A program made the translations under genes and the position numbers. A stretch of DNA of 64,000 nt from Lingula anatina (lineage: Eukaryota; Brachiopoda; Lingulata; Lingulida; Lingulidae): positions 436,984-500,983 of the forward strand of contig NW_019774569.1 in the NCBI RefSeq assembly GCF_001039355.2, written 5' to 3'. The notes below the pieces were generated by a model. The model ran no database searches. It worked only from the letters and a program-made list of their open reading frames with translations, and was not told the origin of the DNA. Shown piece by piece: positions 50,961-63,586 of this stretch; the first letter of the stretch is position 1; each line of letters opens with the position of its first letter.

Positions 50961-53586
50961 AGTCACGTTTAGGCAATGTTAAGTTTTGCACGCTTAGTAC
51001 TGCTGATCTTCTGCACTGACATAAAAGGCATCTGCATAGGAGACACGTTTTAGAAGTGTTGGGTCGTTTGAAGGATAAGAGCCCTTCATGACATTGGCCT
51101 GAAATCCACACCAGCAAGTTACTCGAGCTCATACTAGTAGGTATGATGTAAGAAATAGAAGAGTGGGATCAGAGAAGTCGATCATTGCTTTTTTTTGGAG
51201 TCCTTAATATTTAGGCTGTCAGTGGCATTGTTGAGAGAGGTATCCATTGAGTGCTGGCTGATAAAAATGAATAGTGCTTGTTGAGGAAAAAGTTTATTAA
51301 TTGATTCATCCTTTAAATTGAGGCCAGCTAGGGTAAAATTATCTGAAACTATAAATTTACAACATATAGCTGCTTGTGTATGTTATGTTGATTAGTAATT
51401 ATAAATTTTGCTTATAAACGTGTAAACGTTACCTGCATGTTGGTTTATTAGTGGGAAGTTGTTGCTGAGAGTCAGCCCTCAAGAAGATCTTTATCTATGG
51501 ACGCTGAGACCAGGCTAGAGATACAAGACAGCGAGTTGTCCTCAAAGCCATGTGGTTTCTTTACAGCACTCACAGTAAGCACATTGTAGACTCTACTTGT
51601 GTACTACATTTAACATTATACCTAAGGCTTTAAAAAATAATTAAAAAAAAATTTTGTTTGATTTTCTCCATGTTTGCATGTCTTATTTGCAAGAGTTATT
51701 AGAAAGACATAAGTTGTCATCTTCAGTTAATCAAATAACATAATGTTCCATTGCAAGGGACTAGAAATTTTACCAACCACCTCATGTTGGTGACCTTGGG
51801 TCTAAAGCTGAGTGTCGACATTATCCTGCAACATTCCATGTACGGTAAAGTCTTGAAAATTTCGTCGCTTAAAAATTAATTAATATTTTTAATTGTGTAA
51901 ATCCGACTAATTTTTCAAAATTACCTCTCCCCGACTCCTGGGTATGACGAAATTTTCAAAAATCCGGCCTTTGAGCTTTTATCCTTAGCGACTTGTTATC
52001 TTTGACCCTCCTATATTGTGGGATATTTATTACTACTTCCTAAGTCATTTTCTGGTAGTAAATAATAACTTATTTATTAGTGCATCTCGATTAAGTTATA
52101 TTTAACTTACCATGTACTGTACCCGAAAACATGTTGAGAATTATCTTCTCGGTAAGAAACATACCTCCCGATAGAGGAGAAGGATCAAGATAAGCCTAAT
52201 TGCAACCTTGCATCATTACCTGGACGCGACATATTAAAAAAAATTACGCACTTGGGAACGTTTGTTGCATTCAGGGCTTTTCCCAGGATTGAGAGTCAGG
52301 CCTTCAAAAATTACCATCTGTAACTTCCTAATAATTTACAGGGAGTTAAAATAATGATCTCCCGTTGACGATCTTCTGCAATTTAAGTTCCTTGAACTGA
52401 TATGAAAACTGCATTTTATTATTGCTTACATCGCGAACAATCTCCCGATGAAGATGTGAAAATTGCCTTTTNTACCGCCAGCGCTAACGCTGGTGGTACA
52501 ATTATTTTCTCGGTAAGAAACATACCTCCTGATAGAGGAGAAGGATCAAGATAAGCCTAATTGCAACCTTGCATCATAACGTGGACGCGCCATGTTAAAA
52601 AAAAATTACGCACTTGGGAACGTTTGTTGCATGCAGGGCTTTTCCCAGGATTGAGTGTCAGGCCTTCTAAAATTACCATCTGTAACTTCCTAAAAATTTA
52701 CAGGGAGTTAAAATAATGATCTCCCGTTGACGATCTTCCGCAATTTGAGTTCCTTGAACTAATATGAAAATTGCATTTCATTCTTGCTTACATCGCGGAC
52801 GATCTCCCAATGATGATATAAAAATTGCCTTTTCGTCTCGCTCGGATCACGAACGATCTCCCTCTGACGATTTTACACGAACAAAGTCCTGACGATAGTA
52901 ACTAATAAGTCTGGAGTTATCTATGGAGGACCTGAGTTCACTCTGAAATTTTATATTATCAGGGCCTTGGTGTACTTGATGTTGATCACATTCTGGAACC
53001 AATGCGCCATCTATTGCCTGAAAAAGTGGAAGAAGCACCACCACCTCCCCCAGAGTCTCAGCCTGCTGCAGAAAGTATTCCTTCTGAAGATACAAACTTG
53101 GAAGAAAAGCCCAAAACAGAAGAAGAGGCTACAGTGGCGCCATCTTCAGTCAGTTCAGAGGCAGCAGGACTGCCACCTAGAGGAGTTCAGACAAATGAAG
53201 CTGTCACACACCAGTCACAGTCAGGTGCCCAGGCTGAGGTAGAACAGCCTCTAGCAAATATTTCAGAAACTGAGCCAGCGTCTGACCAATTGGCTGCCTT
53301 GTCTCTTAGGGATATGGTCCAGGGGGCTTTAGAACCAGAGGTCAAAGGTGAACAAAGTGAACCAATCAGCTCTGATGTTACAAAGGACAAGGGTGATGAA
53401 AATATGCCAATGGAAAGCACTGTTGTAATAAAACCAGTAGGTGACACTGAGTTGGAACAGAAACTTGCACCACCAGAAAATAAATTACTGAAAACGGTAA
53501 CATTTGACATCATGTCCTCCAGTACGGAGTCCGAGGGAGGGTCGCTAGACCTCAGCCCCAGAGATGACACCAAGAAACAGGATTAA
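50912..53586 (+). CDS. Acidic 261-aa protein with a PP1-docking-like motif, 3 exons
   Basis: Not recognised. Exons 50912-50950 (MAAPCRRDSACRY), 51452-51574 (WEVVAESQPSRRSLSMDAET) and 52963-53586 join in phase 0 at every junction with good GT-AG sites; stop TAA at 53584-53586. The third exon starts GLGVLDVDHILEPMRHLLPE, then is Pro/Glu/Ser-rich and largely disordered. KTVTF at residues 231-235 matches the RVxF consensus for binding protein phosphatase 1, followed by acidic/Ser-rich text. Poly(A) signal AATAAA at 54037-54042. Exon 1 is inferred from phase and the YY1-type start, so the N-terminal 13 residues are the weakest part. Confidence 0.65.
51850..52110. repeat. Dispersed repeat, inverted copy
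   Basis: Reverse complement of 47495-47720 with roughly 20% divergence. It lies in intron 2 of the acidic gene. The left edge near 51841 (tacggtaaagtcttgaaaatttcgtc) contains an inverted relative of text within it (gacgaaattttcaaaaa). Confidence 0.7.
52140..52840. repeat. Overlapping contig ends at the join at 52472
   Basis: ~52146-52471 and ~52504-52834 match (ctcggtaagaaacatacctcc ... aaaattgcctttt) with SNPs and small indels. A 26-bp palindrome TACCGCCAGCG/CGCTGGTGGTA occupies 52473-52498 next to the n. Intronic. Confidence 0.85.
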
Positions 53587-55359
53587 GACACCTATATTAA
53601 TGGGGATTATACAGTTTCTTTCATAAGACATGTTTCATGATCTGTTTTTACAAGCTAAGGCTTGGCTGGTGTAGCACTAACATTCACTCATTTAGCCAAA
53701 TGCTAAAACCGACTTGAATTGGGTTGGTTTGTCTTGCTTAAGTCACATTTAACTACATGGGAAAAAAGTGATGGAAAAGCAGCAATTTGGCTAATGAAAA
53801 GAATTGCTAGCACTACCCCAGCTTGGTTGTTCGGTCGATGTACAGCATTATTTGGGGGTTTATGTCATTTAAAACTTTAAATTGTTGATTTGCTATATAT
53901 ATTTATATCTGAGAATGAAGTAGACTGAAAACTTTTCACAAAAAGTTCAAGGTCATGATGTAGGAACCATCAAAACTGACATTATTGTTAACTGCGTCTT
54001 GAACAAGAAATGTTTGTGGGGTATATACCAAAGGGGAATAAAATAAAAATCACATTATTTTAAGAATTAATTATATTTTATTAAAAGATAAAAATGGAAT
54101 TTGCTGTTTCTCATTTAATAACATTACAGTATAGTTGCACAAAACCAAAGGAATATGTTACTATTGACGTTTGCTGATGACTTGTTCTAACAGTACATAA
54201 TTATCTTAAAAATATAACACAGTGACTCCTCAACCCTTAATTTTCAACATGATGACTCTATCTGATATTAAATTCCACAAGTGATTGCAACAGTACAATA
54301 ATAAACTTAAACAAAGGACAAGAACCAATTTATTCCCAAAATCAGGAAATACTTTGCTCCATTTTATACTTGCATGGACTTATCAGTGATTGAGTATCAC
54401 ATCCCATTCATGGCCGTATCTCATGATACCCTAGTGATGTTGGCCTGTCAGGACACACTGATAGCTGGCCTGCTGATACCATAGATACTGATTGTATTCT
54501 ATTAAACATATATAAATAGAACCATGGCTTGGAGATTGTAAAATTATGAACAAGGATGATGATTTTGCACAAAATGAAAGTATATAAACCTCAACAATGT
54601 TCTTAATGACTATTTCAATATGTCCGCCAAAAAAAAAAAAATAATAAAATAAATAAATAAAAATTAATAAATTAAATAAATAAAAGGAAGACAGTTAACT
54701 TGGTTTAATTAGTCTACTTCAAAGTACAATTTGAGTGGTGCACTTGAATTTCTACAAGCTCTCCTGAACAGAAGCTCCACGGTGAAAAAAAAAAGAAGAA
54801 AGGAAAAACTCCATTAGAAGGGGCGTGACTAACAAATGCCAAAATGAGGCAGTTTGCACTAAACTGCAGAGTAAAATTAAAATATTGCTAAGTTTCAGTT
54901 TTGGCAGTGATAAGTGACTATTATTTGACATGCATACATACTGTTATCTAACTTTCAGTCTCACTTCCAGTATTAAAAAGTAACTTATAACGATTACAGC
55001 AAACACCAGGTGTGTAGTCCTCACTTTCAATACTTCAAGGTGACGATTACAGTAAATATTCAATGCCATATATTGTATCATCATACTGTCCTGTCTCAGC
55101 CATATAAACCACATGGAACAGGGACCATATTGGTTTTTAAAGACCAATTTAACCATAAAATACCAAACACGCTGCAACCATCATCAAGTGTCTACTAAAG
55201 ACAGCAATCCCAACTCCCTAGGTCGGAATGTGATCCATATCATATAATTTGATTTTCCATGAGGAATTTCAGAGTTCCTCATTTCTCCATACTGTATACA
55301 TCCCCACTAGCTCAATGTCACTTCAGTCCAAACATATGCTCCACGGTAACACCTTACGA
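53587..55359. other. 3' regions between two convergent genes
   Basis: Plus-strand 3'UTR to about 54060, then A/T-rich DNA with A-rich low-complexity at 54629-54685. No gene recognised. Confidence 0.5.
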
Positions 55360-55477
55360 CTAGAAGGCTAGCTTCTTCATCAGTAGATATACATGTTGGT
55401 CTACCTCAAAGCCGTGGAGGTTGTTAGCATCACCTTGGAGGCGCATTAAAAGACCAGCGAAGGACACGTAAGCTGCC
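55360..55477 (-). CDS. Terminal exon of an unidentified minus-strand gene
   Basis: After a good acceptor (ctctctcgttacag) the frame reads [20 protein letters not shown], then [18 protein letters not shown] and stop TAG (55360-55362). Exon is 118 nt, entering with one base to finish a codon. Base composition and the absence of stops suggest real coding. I could not place the family or the preceding exon. Confidence 0.55.
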
Positions 55478-56112
55478 CTGTAACGAGAGAGAAAATGGTG
55501 TGGTCAATGAAAAGAGCAAAAGGGGTAAGAAATACTCATGAATAATAACATCTGGGTTACGGTGCACCATCTTGCTCAGCAGGGCTGAAACAAAATTTTT
55601 TCTTCTCATGACAAATGCCAAGAATAACACACAGTCAAGCTCTTCATACATATTTTATGTAATGTACAACACTTGTCATTGTTGTGTATGGGGCCATTTT
55701 CATCATCAATCACAGACAGCACTCCAGATACTCCCAGCTGGAACCTCAAAGTTTTCTGTAATATTTTTATATTAAAATGTGCTCCTTTTGTGGGTTAATT
55801 ATCTCTTCAAGTAAATCAAGTTGCAGAAAGTTCCCAAAACTTTGAATCTCTGGCAGCCATGTTGATCCACTCTAAGGTAGTGTAGTCAGCGGTTGACAGG
55901 ATTTACTCAACCAGCTAACCACACTGCCACAGAGGAGAGCAGGTTCTTGGTGGAGAGAGACGGCGCTTCAGCAAGCCTTGAGAACCAGTTTCATGCAGCA
56001 AAATGTGTTTTATTTTCATGTTAAATTCTAAATAAGCCAAGCGCCATAATCAGTAGATTGCATCTTCTTCTCAATCTGTGAGTGCATGTTATATCCATCT
56101 TTTTCTTTTTGG

Positions 56113-56324
56113 TGCTGTATATATCCAGGACCAGTCATATACCAGATAATGCATTTACACCATAGCAACAGTTTCCAAGGTAACCTCTGCTGTATATATC
56201 CAGGACCAGTCATATACCAGATAATGCATTTACACCATAGCAACAGTTTCCAAGGTAACCTCTGCTGTATATATCCAGGACCAGTCATATACCAGATAAT
56301 GCATTTACACCATAGCAACAGTCA
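56113..56324. repeat. 75-bp minisatellite, 2.8 units
   Basis: TGCTGTATATATCCAGGACC starts at 56113, 56188 and 56263; units appear identical. The last unit stops at 'catagcaacagt'. The repeating open frames on both strands are a consequence of 75 being divisible by three. Confidence 0.95.
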
Positions 56325-57013
56325 CATGTAGGATGCACTACTGGTATATTCTGGGCATGGATAATGTTAGACTGCTGGTAAAACATTGCCAAACATAGTC
56401 AACTAAATATACTGTATCATATATGATAATATCCACCAGGTTTATATTGTCAGAAATTCAAATATTCATGACTTAAACTGCCGCTGCTTACAATCACTCA
56501 AATAGCAACAAATAAGCAATCTGACATGATTGAAGTTTTGCTAAATTTACATTGGATGGAATTTATATTTTCTAACCAAACACAAAGTTGGCACATAATT
56601 ATCAGGTAAGCTACTTTAGTTACTTATTAAAACACCCATACTTGATAAGGAAAAGATTAAACAGTGGGGAAAAAAACCCAATTCAAAGATTATCTTAATG
56701 TTCATGATCTGCCCTAAAGCACAATCAAATCAAGGTAGACCAAAAAATAAAACAGACTTTCTTAAACCTTATAAATACTTAATTATATTACGCATTAAAC
56801 TTTTCTCCCAGCATGCACAGTCATCATGGCTGCCAATGGAGCCTGGTTTCTCCTAAAGTTGCAAGTCATCATGGAGATAGAGATACCACCAGCTGTGTTC
56901 ACAGGAGTTTTCATAAAACTGCGAACACACAGTGATACCTTTGTCTTCATGAGAATAAACTGTCCTCCATTCCTCAAGCCAAATGTATGGATAAAATTAG
57001 GCTAAATATTTAC

Positions 57014-57116
57014 CTCTTATTGTGTTTTCATCTGAACTTTCTTCTTCAAAACAAGTCAGATAGCTTGGCAAGCAGCCAGCAAGTATATTCAGTATCTTTG
57101 TACTACCCTGTTCCAT
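57014..57116 (-). CDS. Candidate first coding exon of a minus-strand gene
   Basis: ATG at 57114-57116 in fair Kozak context, reading MEQGSTKILNILAGCLPSYL then TCFEEESSDENTIR, to a donor g|gtaaat. May start the gene that ends at 55360, but the phases require at least one exon in between which I did not find. Confidence 0.35.
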
Positions 57117-59944
57117 TATGATTATCTCTCCTTTAAATTTCTTTTACCAAGAAATTGCTTTGAATAGCAATCACAAGAAAATTCAGCCTTTTTCAAGTTT
57201 TTCTTAGAAAAAATGGGAATCCCAACTATATCCAATGGCTTTAACTTCCGTTCTAAAAACTATTTCAGTAAAAGTTTAGTTTCACAGTATTATGGGGACA
57301 ATTTTCCTGGCCCTTATATGGAATTTCGATAAATAACTTTTACTATCTTCCTCACATTTCTCAATATTTAAACGATCAGTTTCCTTGTGTATATATATGA
57401 GAAACCAGGTAGCTGTTAGTTCCTGGTCAATTCCTATCTTGCAAAGTGACCTCTTAATTTAAAGGCACTTAATCTGTCTTTCTTATTCAAGAAAATTTAA
57501 ACAAATCTAAATGTGGAGCACAAACTTCCTCTTCGTGCTTTCTGTATACAATCAATATCTGATAAAAGAAGCACTTATTCTTCCCACGTCTAATTCTTTA
57601 CAAGTATATTGTCCATTTTGTTGAATGTTTTCAAATTCCTGAAACCACAGGCAGGTTATTATTGATACAACAAAGGAAATCTTAACCAATCTTATAAATA
57701 CCGTGTCCAATAGACTTGTAAGGACCTGTTTAGAACCAGCTGATTTGTGGTTTAACTAGCCCATGGATAAAATATGGCGCAACCCAATTAAAAGCATGCC
57801 GAGATTTACTTGTTCTGCCCCTGCAGGAATGGCACGTGGGAGCAGGGTTCCAATATCAAGTACGGCCCATATTTGATCCAAGGACTAGTAAGTCCACGGA
57901 TCAAATGGTTCTGATCAAATGGTTCCTAAAACAACCAATCTTATTAACTCTAACAGGCTTTCGCCTAGCTGTGAAATAATATTACAGGACCACCAAAATA
58001 CATGTCCAAGCCTGTCCCCTTAACCAAAGGAAGAAAAAAAAACTAAAATAAACCTTACATCAGTAAATTTGTAAATAATTACACAGCACTTATCTCAAAG
58101 AGCTTAACTAGCATCCAATCTGCAATGATATCCCTATTCTGTATGTCATGAATTATTTACCTGGTCTCATAGCTTGGCGATTACAACACACCCCTTAATC
58201 AAACATAACACCTCAAAACACACCTGACGCTGACATACCTGAAAATACTAGACATAATGGCAATAGAACACAACAGCCATAACTCAGTTTTCTGGAATAT
58301 GAACAACAAAGATTACCTGTGCTGTAGAAAATGACAGAAACAGTCGAAAAGTCAACAGCCGTTACTCAATGATTTGATCTGATGAATTACTGGACAAATG
58401 ACTCAAGCACAAATGATATCAATTAAAACCAGTGATTCAACAACAACAGTGGTATTTCTAGCCTAATCAATACTGTATTTGAATCATGTGATACCAGTAC
58501 CTTCCCCCAGGGTCTCAGTCTGAACACAAGTAAACCACCACACACTGGTCACAGACACACTTGTTGAGCGTAACTTCTCCGATCAGAGTCCTGCCCACAG
58601 ACATCATATCACCAGGTTATATCACCAACCATTGTCCTCAGATATCACAGCTGATAGCCTATATTTTTATATCCAATAAAATACTTGGTATCTCACCTTC
58701 CTGATCAGTCACATGACTGGACTCGTGTCAACGGAAAACATGTTGTATATAGATGATATTCTCCTCGACCTCTCCCCCCTCCTACTCTCCACCCCCCACC
58801 CATCTTCTCTTTACTTCAACAATGATGTTTCAAGTTTCTGACTATCATTTTTCTTGGAGCTGTAATATAATCATATTCATGTTTTTATATATATATATGC
58901 ATGTGTGGGGTACGCAATGCATGTCAGATTATATTATCTATATTTGTACATGCGCGCATGCGCACGTACAAGCACACACCAAAATATTTTCTGCCCTGTT
59001 TTTGTGAAAGCACTTACATCTCAGTTAAAACTAGGTTTCCTGTCATCCTCTCCCCCCCCCCCNCACCACCAGCTACATATAATATATAAAAGAGTATACA
59101 CCCAAGAAAAGACCAAATGTAGAATTGTTAGATGGTTTATTCATAAACATATTTCATAAACAGTATTATAAGCCTCACTTGGTGTAGGTGGTCGACTTAA
59201 CCACATCACTTTAAAATAACAACATTAATTATTAAAAAGAGCTACATATAAAGTTTTCAATTTTGATAAAAATTAGAAAATGGCAGACGTACACGCCTGT
59301 GAGAATCGTACCTATGCGTAACTCAAGCAGCAAAAGGGAAACCCCACTGTGTAGACACCTACACCCTCAACCGGGACACAGGAAGTGGTCCCTCCCAGCA
59401 TTGTGCTTGCTCTTCCCTTCCTGTTCATGTAATGTCTTAAAGCTTTTTACATTGACAAGTGAGATGCCATATATATACATTTTAATTTGAGAGACTAAGT
59501 ATGCTGCCTACATACATGTTACATGTACATAGAATGTCTATTTTTACCATGCCACTCATAAACAGTAAAAAACATCATACATGTTGCATCATAAGCAAAA
59601 CCATTCAGTAGCAGGTAGTTTTCATTGTCCACAATTATTGTTTTTCTTTTGTGATGTTTACCAGCATAAAATTCAGGAAAGTGACAGTGACACCACTGGC
59701 AAAGGAAAGAAAGCAGATGATGGAGATCTAAAAACCAAAATAACATCACTCTGTCAGATTGTCTAAAGAGAGCAGGATGCCAATGAGTTCTTTTATCTTA
59801 GAGAGAGCTTTTTCTGTGCTTCAACCTTCTCTGTGTGATGACTGAAATTAGCCATGAAGTTCAGTGCTCCAGTTTTGAGAACAATGCCATAATGACACCC
59901 GACTACACTTATTCCTGAAGATAATTCTCCTCATTCAAGTCTTT
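57117..59944. other. No gene recognised
   Basis: AT-rich DNA, a pyrimidine-rich tract at 58763-58812, a C run with a single n at 59063, and short open frames only. 'aaaATGGCAGACGTACACGCC' at 59279 starts a 13-codon frame, too short to call. Confidence 0.45.
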
Positions 59945-60360
59945 TCAATGACCTTCACCTTCAATGTTGTGGCCCATGTCCGAAATTGCTTGGCGTAGAA
60001 ACTCTTTTTGCTGACATAGGTTATAAGTCTCCCAAATTCTAGGGTACAACTGTAATGAAAAAGCGATTATGAGGTGTATCTAAAAGTAACAGAAAAAGGT
60101 ACCACAAAACATTCTTATACTGAAAAACAGAGGTCAGGTGTCCATTCCATTTCTTTGTTTTTCAATTATTCCTAAAAAATTCCTCTTAGTTTTTGCTCAG
60201 AGTGACTAACTGGCATTGATTATTCTAGGAATTGATACGAAGACGAAGCTTAAAATTTAGATTAATTGCACTTGTTATCCACCTCAAAGAGGTGTACTAC
60301 TCAATGGGATTCAAGTAAAATACAAATTATTCCACTGTTTGAAGCACCAGCCATGGGAGC
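59764..60360. repeat. Left member of a duplicated segment (partner 63403-64000)
   Basis: From aagagagcaggatgccaatg to the text matching the last base of the window, both copies align with few differences. The join n at 63387 precedes the right copy. Fits allelic contig overlap that continues beyond the window. Confidence 0.88.
59945..60049 (-). CDS. Terminal exon of an unidentified gene, left copy
   Basis: Acceptor cattacag then 35 codons in phase 0: LYPRIWETYNLCQQKEFLRQ, AISDMGHNIEGEGH, stop TGA 59945-59947. Repeated at 63587-63691. Coding character is good (WETYNLCQQK looks like a real C-terminal helix) but the family is unknown. Upstream exons are not visible before the next contig join. 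Confidence 0.5.
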   Translation of the reverse strand: MYPRIWETYNLCQQKEFLRQAISDMGHNIEGEGH

Positions 60361-60404
60361 AGTCATTAACAAGAACTTACAATCCATATTGTACCATAAG
60401 TGCC

Positions 60405-60555
60405 AGGGCCGTAGCCTGAGCAAAATGCCAGGGGGGGCAGTAAGCGGACACGAGGGGGCGAAGCTACCGAGGGGGGTGGGTATGGTGTGTAAAATTCCAA
60501 ATTCCAGGGGGGGCAGCTGCCCCCCCTGCCCCCCCGGAGGCTACGACCCTGAGTG
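60405..60555. mobile_element. ~150-bp GC-rich MITE with CAGGG termini
   Basis: CAGGGCCGTAGCCT at the left and AGGCTACGACCCTG at the right are inverted repeats; the interior is G- then C-rich. Flanks share AGTGC on both sides (taagtgc / agtgcgta), a possible 5-bp duplication. CAGGG ends are common in hAT-type MITEs. Confidence 0.8.
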
Positions 60556-60879
60556 CGTATAAAAAAAGTTGTGCTTGACAAGCTCTACAAAATACAATAA
60601 ACAAGAGCTCTAACTTTTTTGTAGAAAATTACAATTTACAACACAATCATGGGGAAAAGAAAAAGGTCAAGTACACGGTTGCAGCAATAGTAAATATACG
60701 AGAGCTTGAAATTTTGCAAAGTGCAGTTTATGATGAAAAATAGGTCAATGGTCAAATTCAAGGTCACAGTAAGATTACCAATATAAGACTTCCTATTCAC
60801 ATCAGTTCTAACTTTGGGTATATCCCTTAATTTGCAAAGTGCAGTTCATGGTGAAAAGTAGATTAAAGGTCAAATCCAG

Positions 60880-61840
60880 GCCTTCCCAACTACCAGACTC
60901 GGCACCTACGGGTCCAGAATAAACCGGTATATCTGACCACACTACCCGTTTTCAAGGTGTGTGTCAGATCGCATAAAAGAGTATCATACCCTATCACAAA
61001 TTCTGTAAGCCTACCTGTCATCCGGGTATTGCGCCTCGTTTTCGTCAAGTAGGAGTCGTATGAATACAACAGACGACTCCCTCAATCAGGGGGTGGAAAC
61101 GCGCGACTTATATGATTAAGACGAGCCTAGCCGTCAGTACCCGTTATTGTTTTGTGACCTTGAGGAGCAATTAGGTTTGGTCGTTGCGGCACGCATGAAC
61201 AGTAGTTGAACTACCACACCTGGGTCTTTTGTTTTTGACAACTGTTCAATCGTCATCGAGGCTCTTGTTCAAGACTACAGGCTGATATCTACTAGTACTA
61301 CCAGTGGCTTCATTAGTAACGTTCCCACAATACTAAAGTTTTCTGTCCGTGCGTACAAACCCTGAAAAAGGACAGCCTCGCTGACGAGAACAATGGACGT
61401 TTCTCACCCCTCTCTAGGATTACCCCTGCCCTCAATCTCGTCCATCTCGGTAGTCATGAAAATATTTAACCCCCGACAGAATATGCTTCCGCTATCAAAA
61501 TTAGGTCTACTTTTCTAAATTAATATATAAGTTTGCAAGTTCTTATCTACAAAACATCATTGGCTATGTCCGAACCTAAATTTTATGTTAAAAATTGCGG
61601 TACTGTCAGATTTTAGCATAAACAGAGAAAATTGCAGCAGCGCATGAATCTAGATGAGATGCACTACTTTCCAACCCCGCTTAGGATCATTGCTATCACA
61701 TCGCGCACCAGGCAAAATCGGTGTGGTGGCTGATACTCTGTAATGCGATCTGACACACACCTTGAAAACGGGTAGTGTGGTCTGATAAACCGGTTTATAC
61801 TGGACCCGTAGGTGCCGAGTCTGGTAGTTGGGAAGGCCTG
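60880..61840. mobile_element. ~960-bp foldback element with ~100-bp inverted ends
   Basis: Left CAGGCCTTCCCAACTACCAG...CGGCACCTACGGGTCCAG...ACTACCCGTTTTCAAGGTGTG is exactly mirrored at 61735-61840. Flanks share AAATC (gtcAAATC / AAATCcaag). The interior of ~750 bp has no long open frame, so it is non-autonomous. Confidence 0.88.
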
Positions 61841-62349
61841 AAATCCAAGGGCAGATTTGAAATCCCCACATGAAATTCAGTCAAACATCTATAATAATTT
61901 TCCCCATGATTCCTTTGGTTTAGGAGATATTTAGCATTTAATTATATAAATTTTGGACAAGGGTGTATTGCGCCAAGTGCCACACCTAGACCAGTGCACT
62001 GCAAAAGTCATGGATCAAGTTATGTGACCTAAATCCAAGAGATTGGTAAACAGGCTCTTGTAGTCTAGGAGGAAAATTGGTAATGGTGACACTGCGGCAG
62101 ATGTGGAGGATGAGACAGGTTGGGACTAAAACCATGTGTACTATACTGGTTGTATAATAACTTAACTGACATTCACTCAGCTTACCATTACTACTTTGTA
62201 CCCCAATATCTCCAGTTGCCTCAATTTTTGACTGTCTCTGGAATGTGAGACATACCTCTCATAATAGACCTTTACTGGCATACTGATAGCAATCCTATTG
62301 ATAAAATAAAATAAAATAAATAAATAAACAAGGCAGCAAAGCTGTCAAA

Positions 62350-63300
62350 TGTACAGACAAAAAGCAGAAAATAACAATGCAAAAAATAGGCTACTGTCAA
62401 TTCTGATGCAAAAATACATTATGCTTAACTGCAAATTCAACATCAAATTTTAATTATGCTCAACAGGTAATACCAATGTAAGTAAAATGTGTAACAAGCA
62501 TAAGGCTTCAGGCCCATGGGAGTTCAAGTTCACACTTTGAAAATGCCAGAATGAGAAAAATGAAAATTTTACAAAAAATTGCATAAATTCAATAATAAAT
62601 GATAACCCAATTGAGCTGGCTTTCTAATCTGAGCTGCATGCCAATCCTAAAAATAATACTTGTAAGTTAAAAATAATAATAAGTAACACAGTTTTCTTTT
62701 CATAATGTTTGTAGTAGCAATGCAAAAAGATTTTTGTCAATTTTGATGTAAAAATACATAATAAATTGCAGAATAATTATCACCAATTTTTAATTATTGA
62801 CTATAAATAGCATGGATACAGAAAATTTGATAACCATTCGGTTTCATGTCCATGGGAGCTCTGAGTCCCACAGTGAATATGCCAACACGATAAAAATGAA
62901 TATTTCACTAAAATGAATAACTTCCAGAAAAAAAAAGAAGCCAATTAGACTGCTTTTCCAACTCAGGCTGCATTCTAGTCCTGTGTTTCTTTTTTGAAAG
63001 TTTGACAATCATAAGTAACATGGTTTTCTCATAATGGTCATCATGGCAGCAGCACCCAAAATTGTGGTTTCTTCTATTTTGATGCAATATTACATAAAGT
63101 TTAACAGCATAATGACCGTCATTTTTTTATAATAAAATATTCGTATCACGGATTTTCAGAAAATGTAACTAGCATGGGTCTTCAAGCCCGTGGAGGCTCT
63201 AAATCACACCTTGAAAATGCCAATATGTGAAAAATAAAATTTTTTTATCATAATTTTTTAACTCAACCTGCGTTTTAGCAGGAATGACCACTCCTGTGAG
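62350..63300. repeat. Three old tandem units of ~340 bp
   Basis: Blocks recur in order: 'tgtcaattctgatgcaaaaatacat' (62395), 'tgtcaattttgatgtaaaaatacat' (62737), 'ttctattttgatgcaatattacat' (63075); then 'aggcccatgggagttca', 'tgtccatgggagctctga', 'aagcccgtggaggctcta'; then 'gctgcatgccaatcct', 'gctgcattctagtcct', 'ctgcgttttagcagga'. Divergence is high. Confidence 0.75.
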
Positions 63301-63586
63301 TTTAATGACAATTGGCCTATCTGTTTTTTATGTACAGACACAGATGTGTCTGTACATATTGCCATCACCTGCGTCTGTCGTCGCCGNTTCGTTGAGAATG
63401 CGCTCTAAAGAAAGCAGGATGCCAATGAGTTCTTTTATCTTAGAGAGAGCTTTTTCTGTGCTTCAACCTTCTCTGTGTGATGACTGAAATTAGCCCTGAA
63501 GTTCAGTGCTCCAGTTTTGAGAACAATTCCATAATGGTACCCGAGTACACTTATTTCTGAAGATAATTCCCCTCATTCAAGTCTTT

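Noticed and set aside
56028-56331. Repeat protein with three 25-residue units
   Set aside because: Open only because the 75-bp minisatellite is a multiple of three; both strands are open and no splice or start context supports it.
56795-56977. 60-codon minus-strand frame near the candidate exons
   Set aside because: No acceptor or donor fits and the composition is not coding-like.
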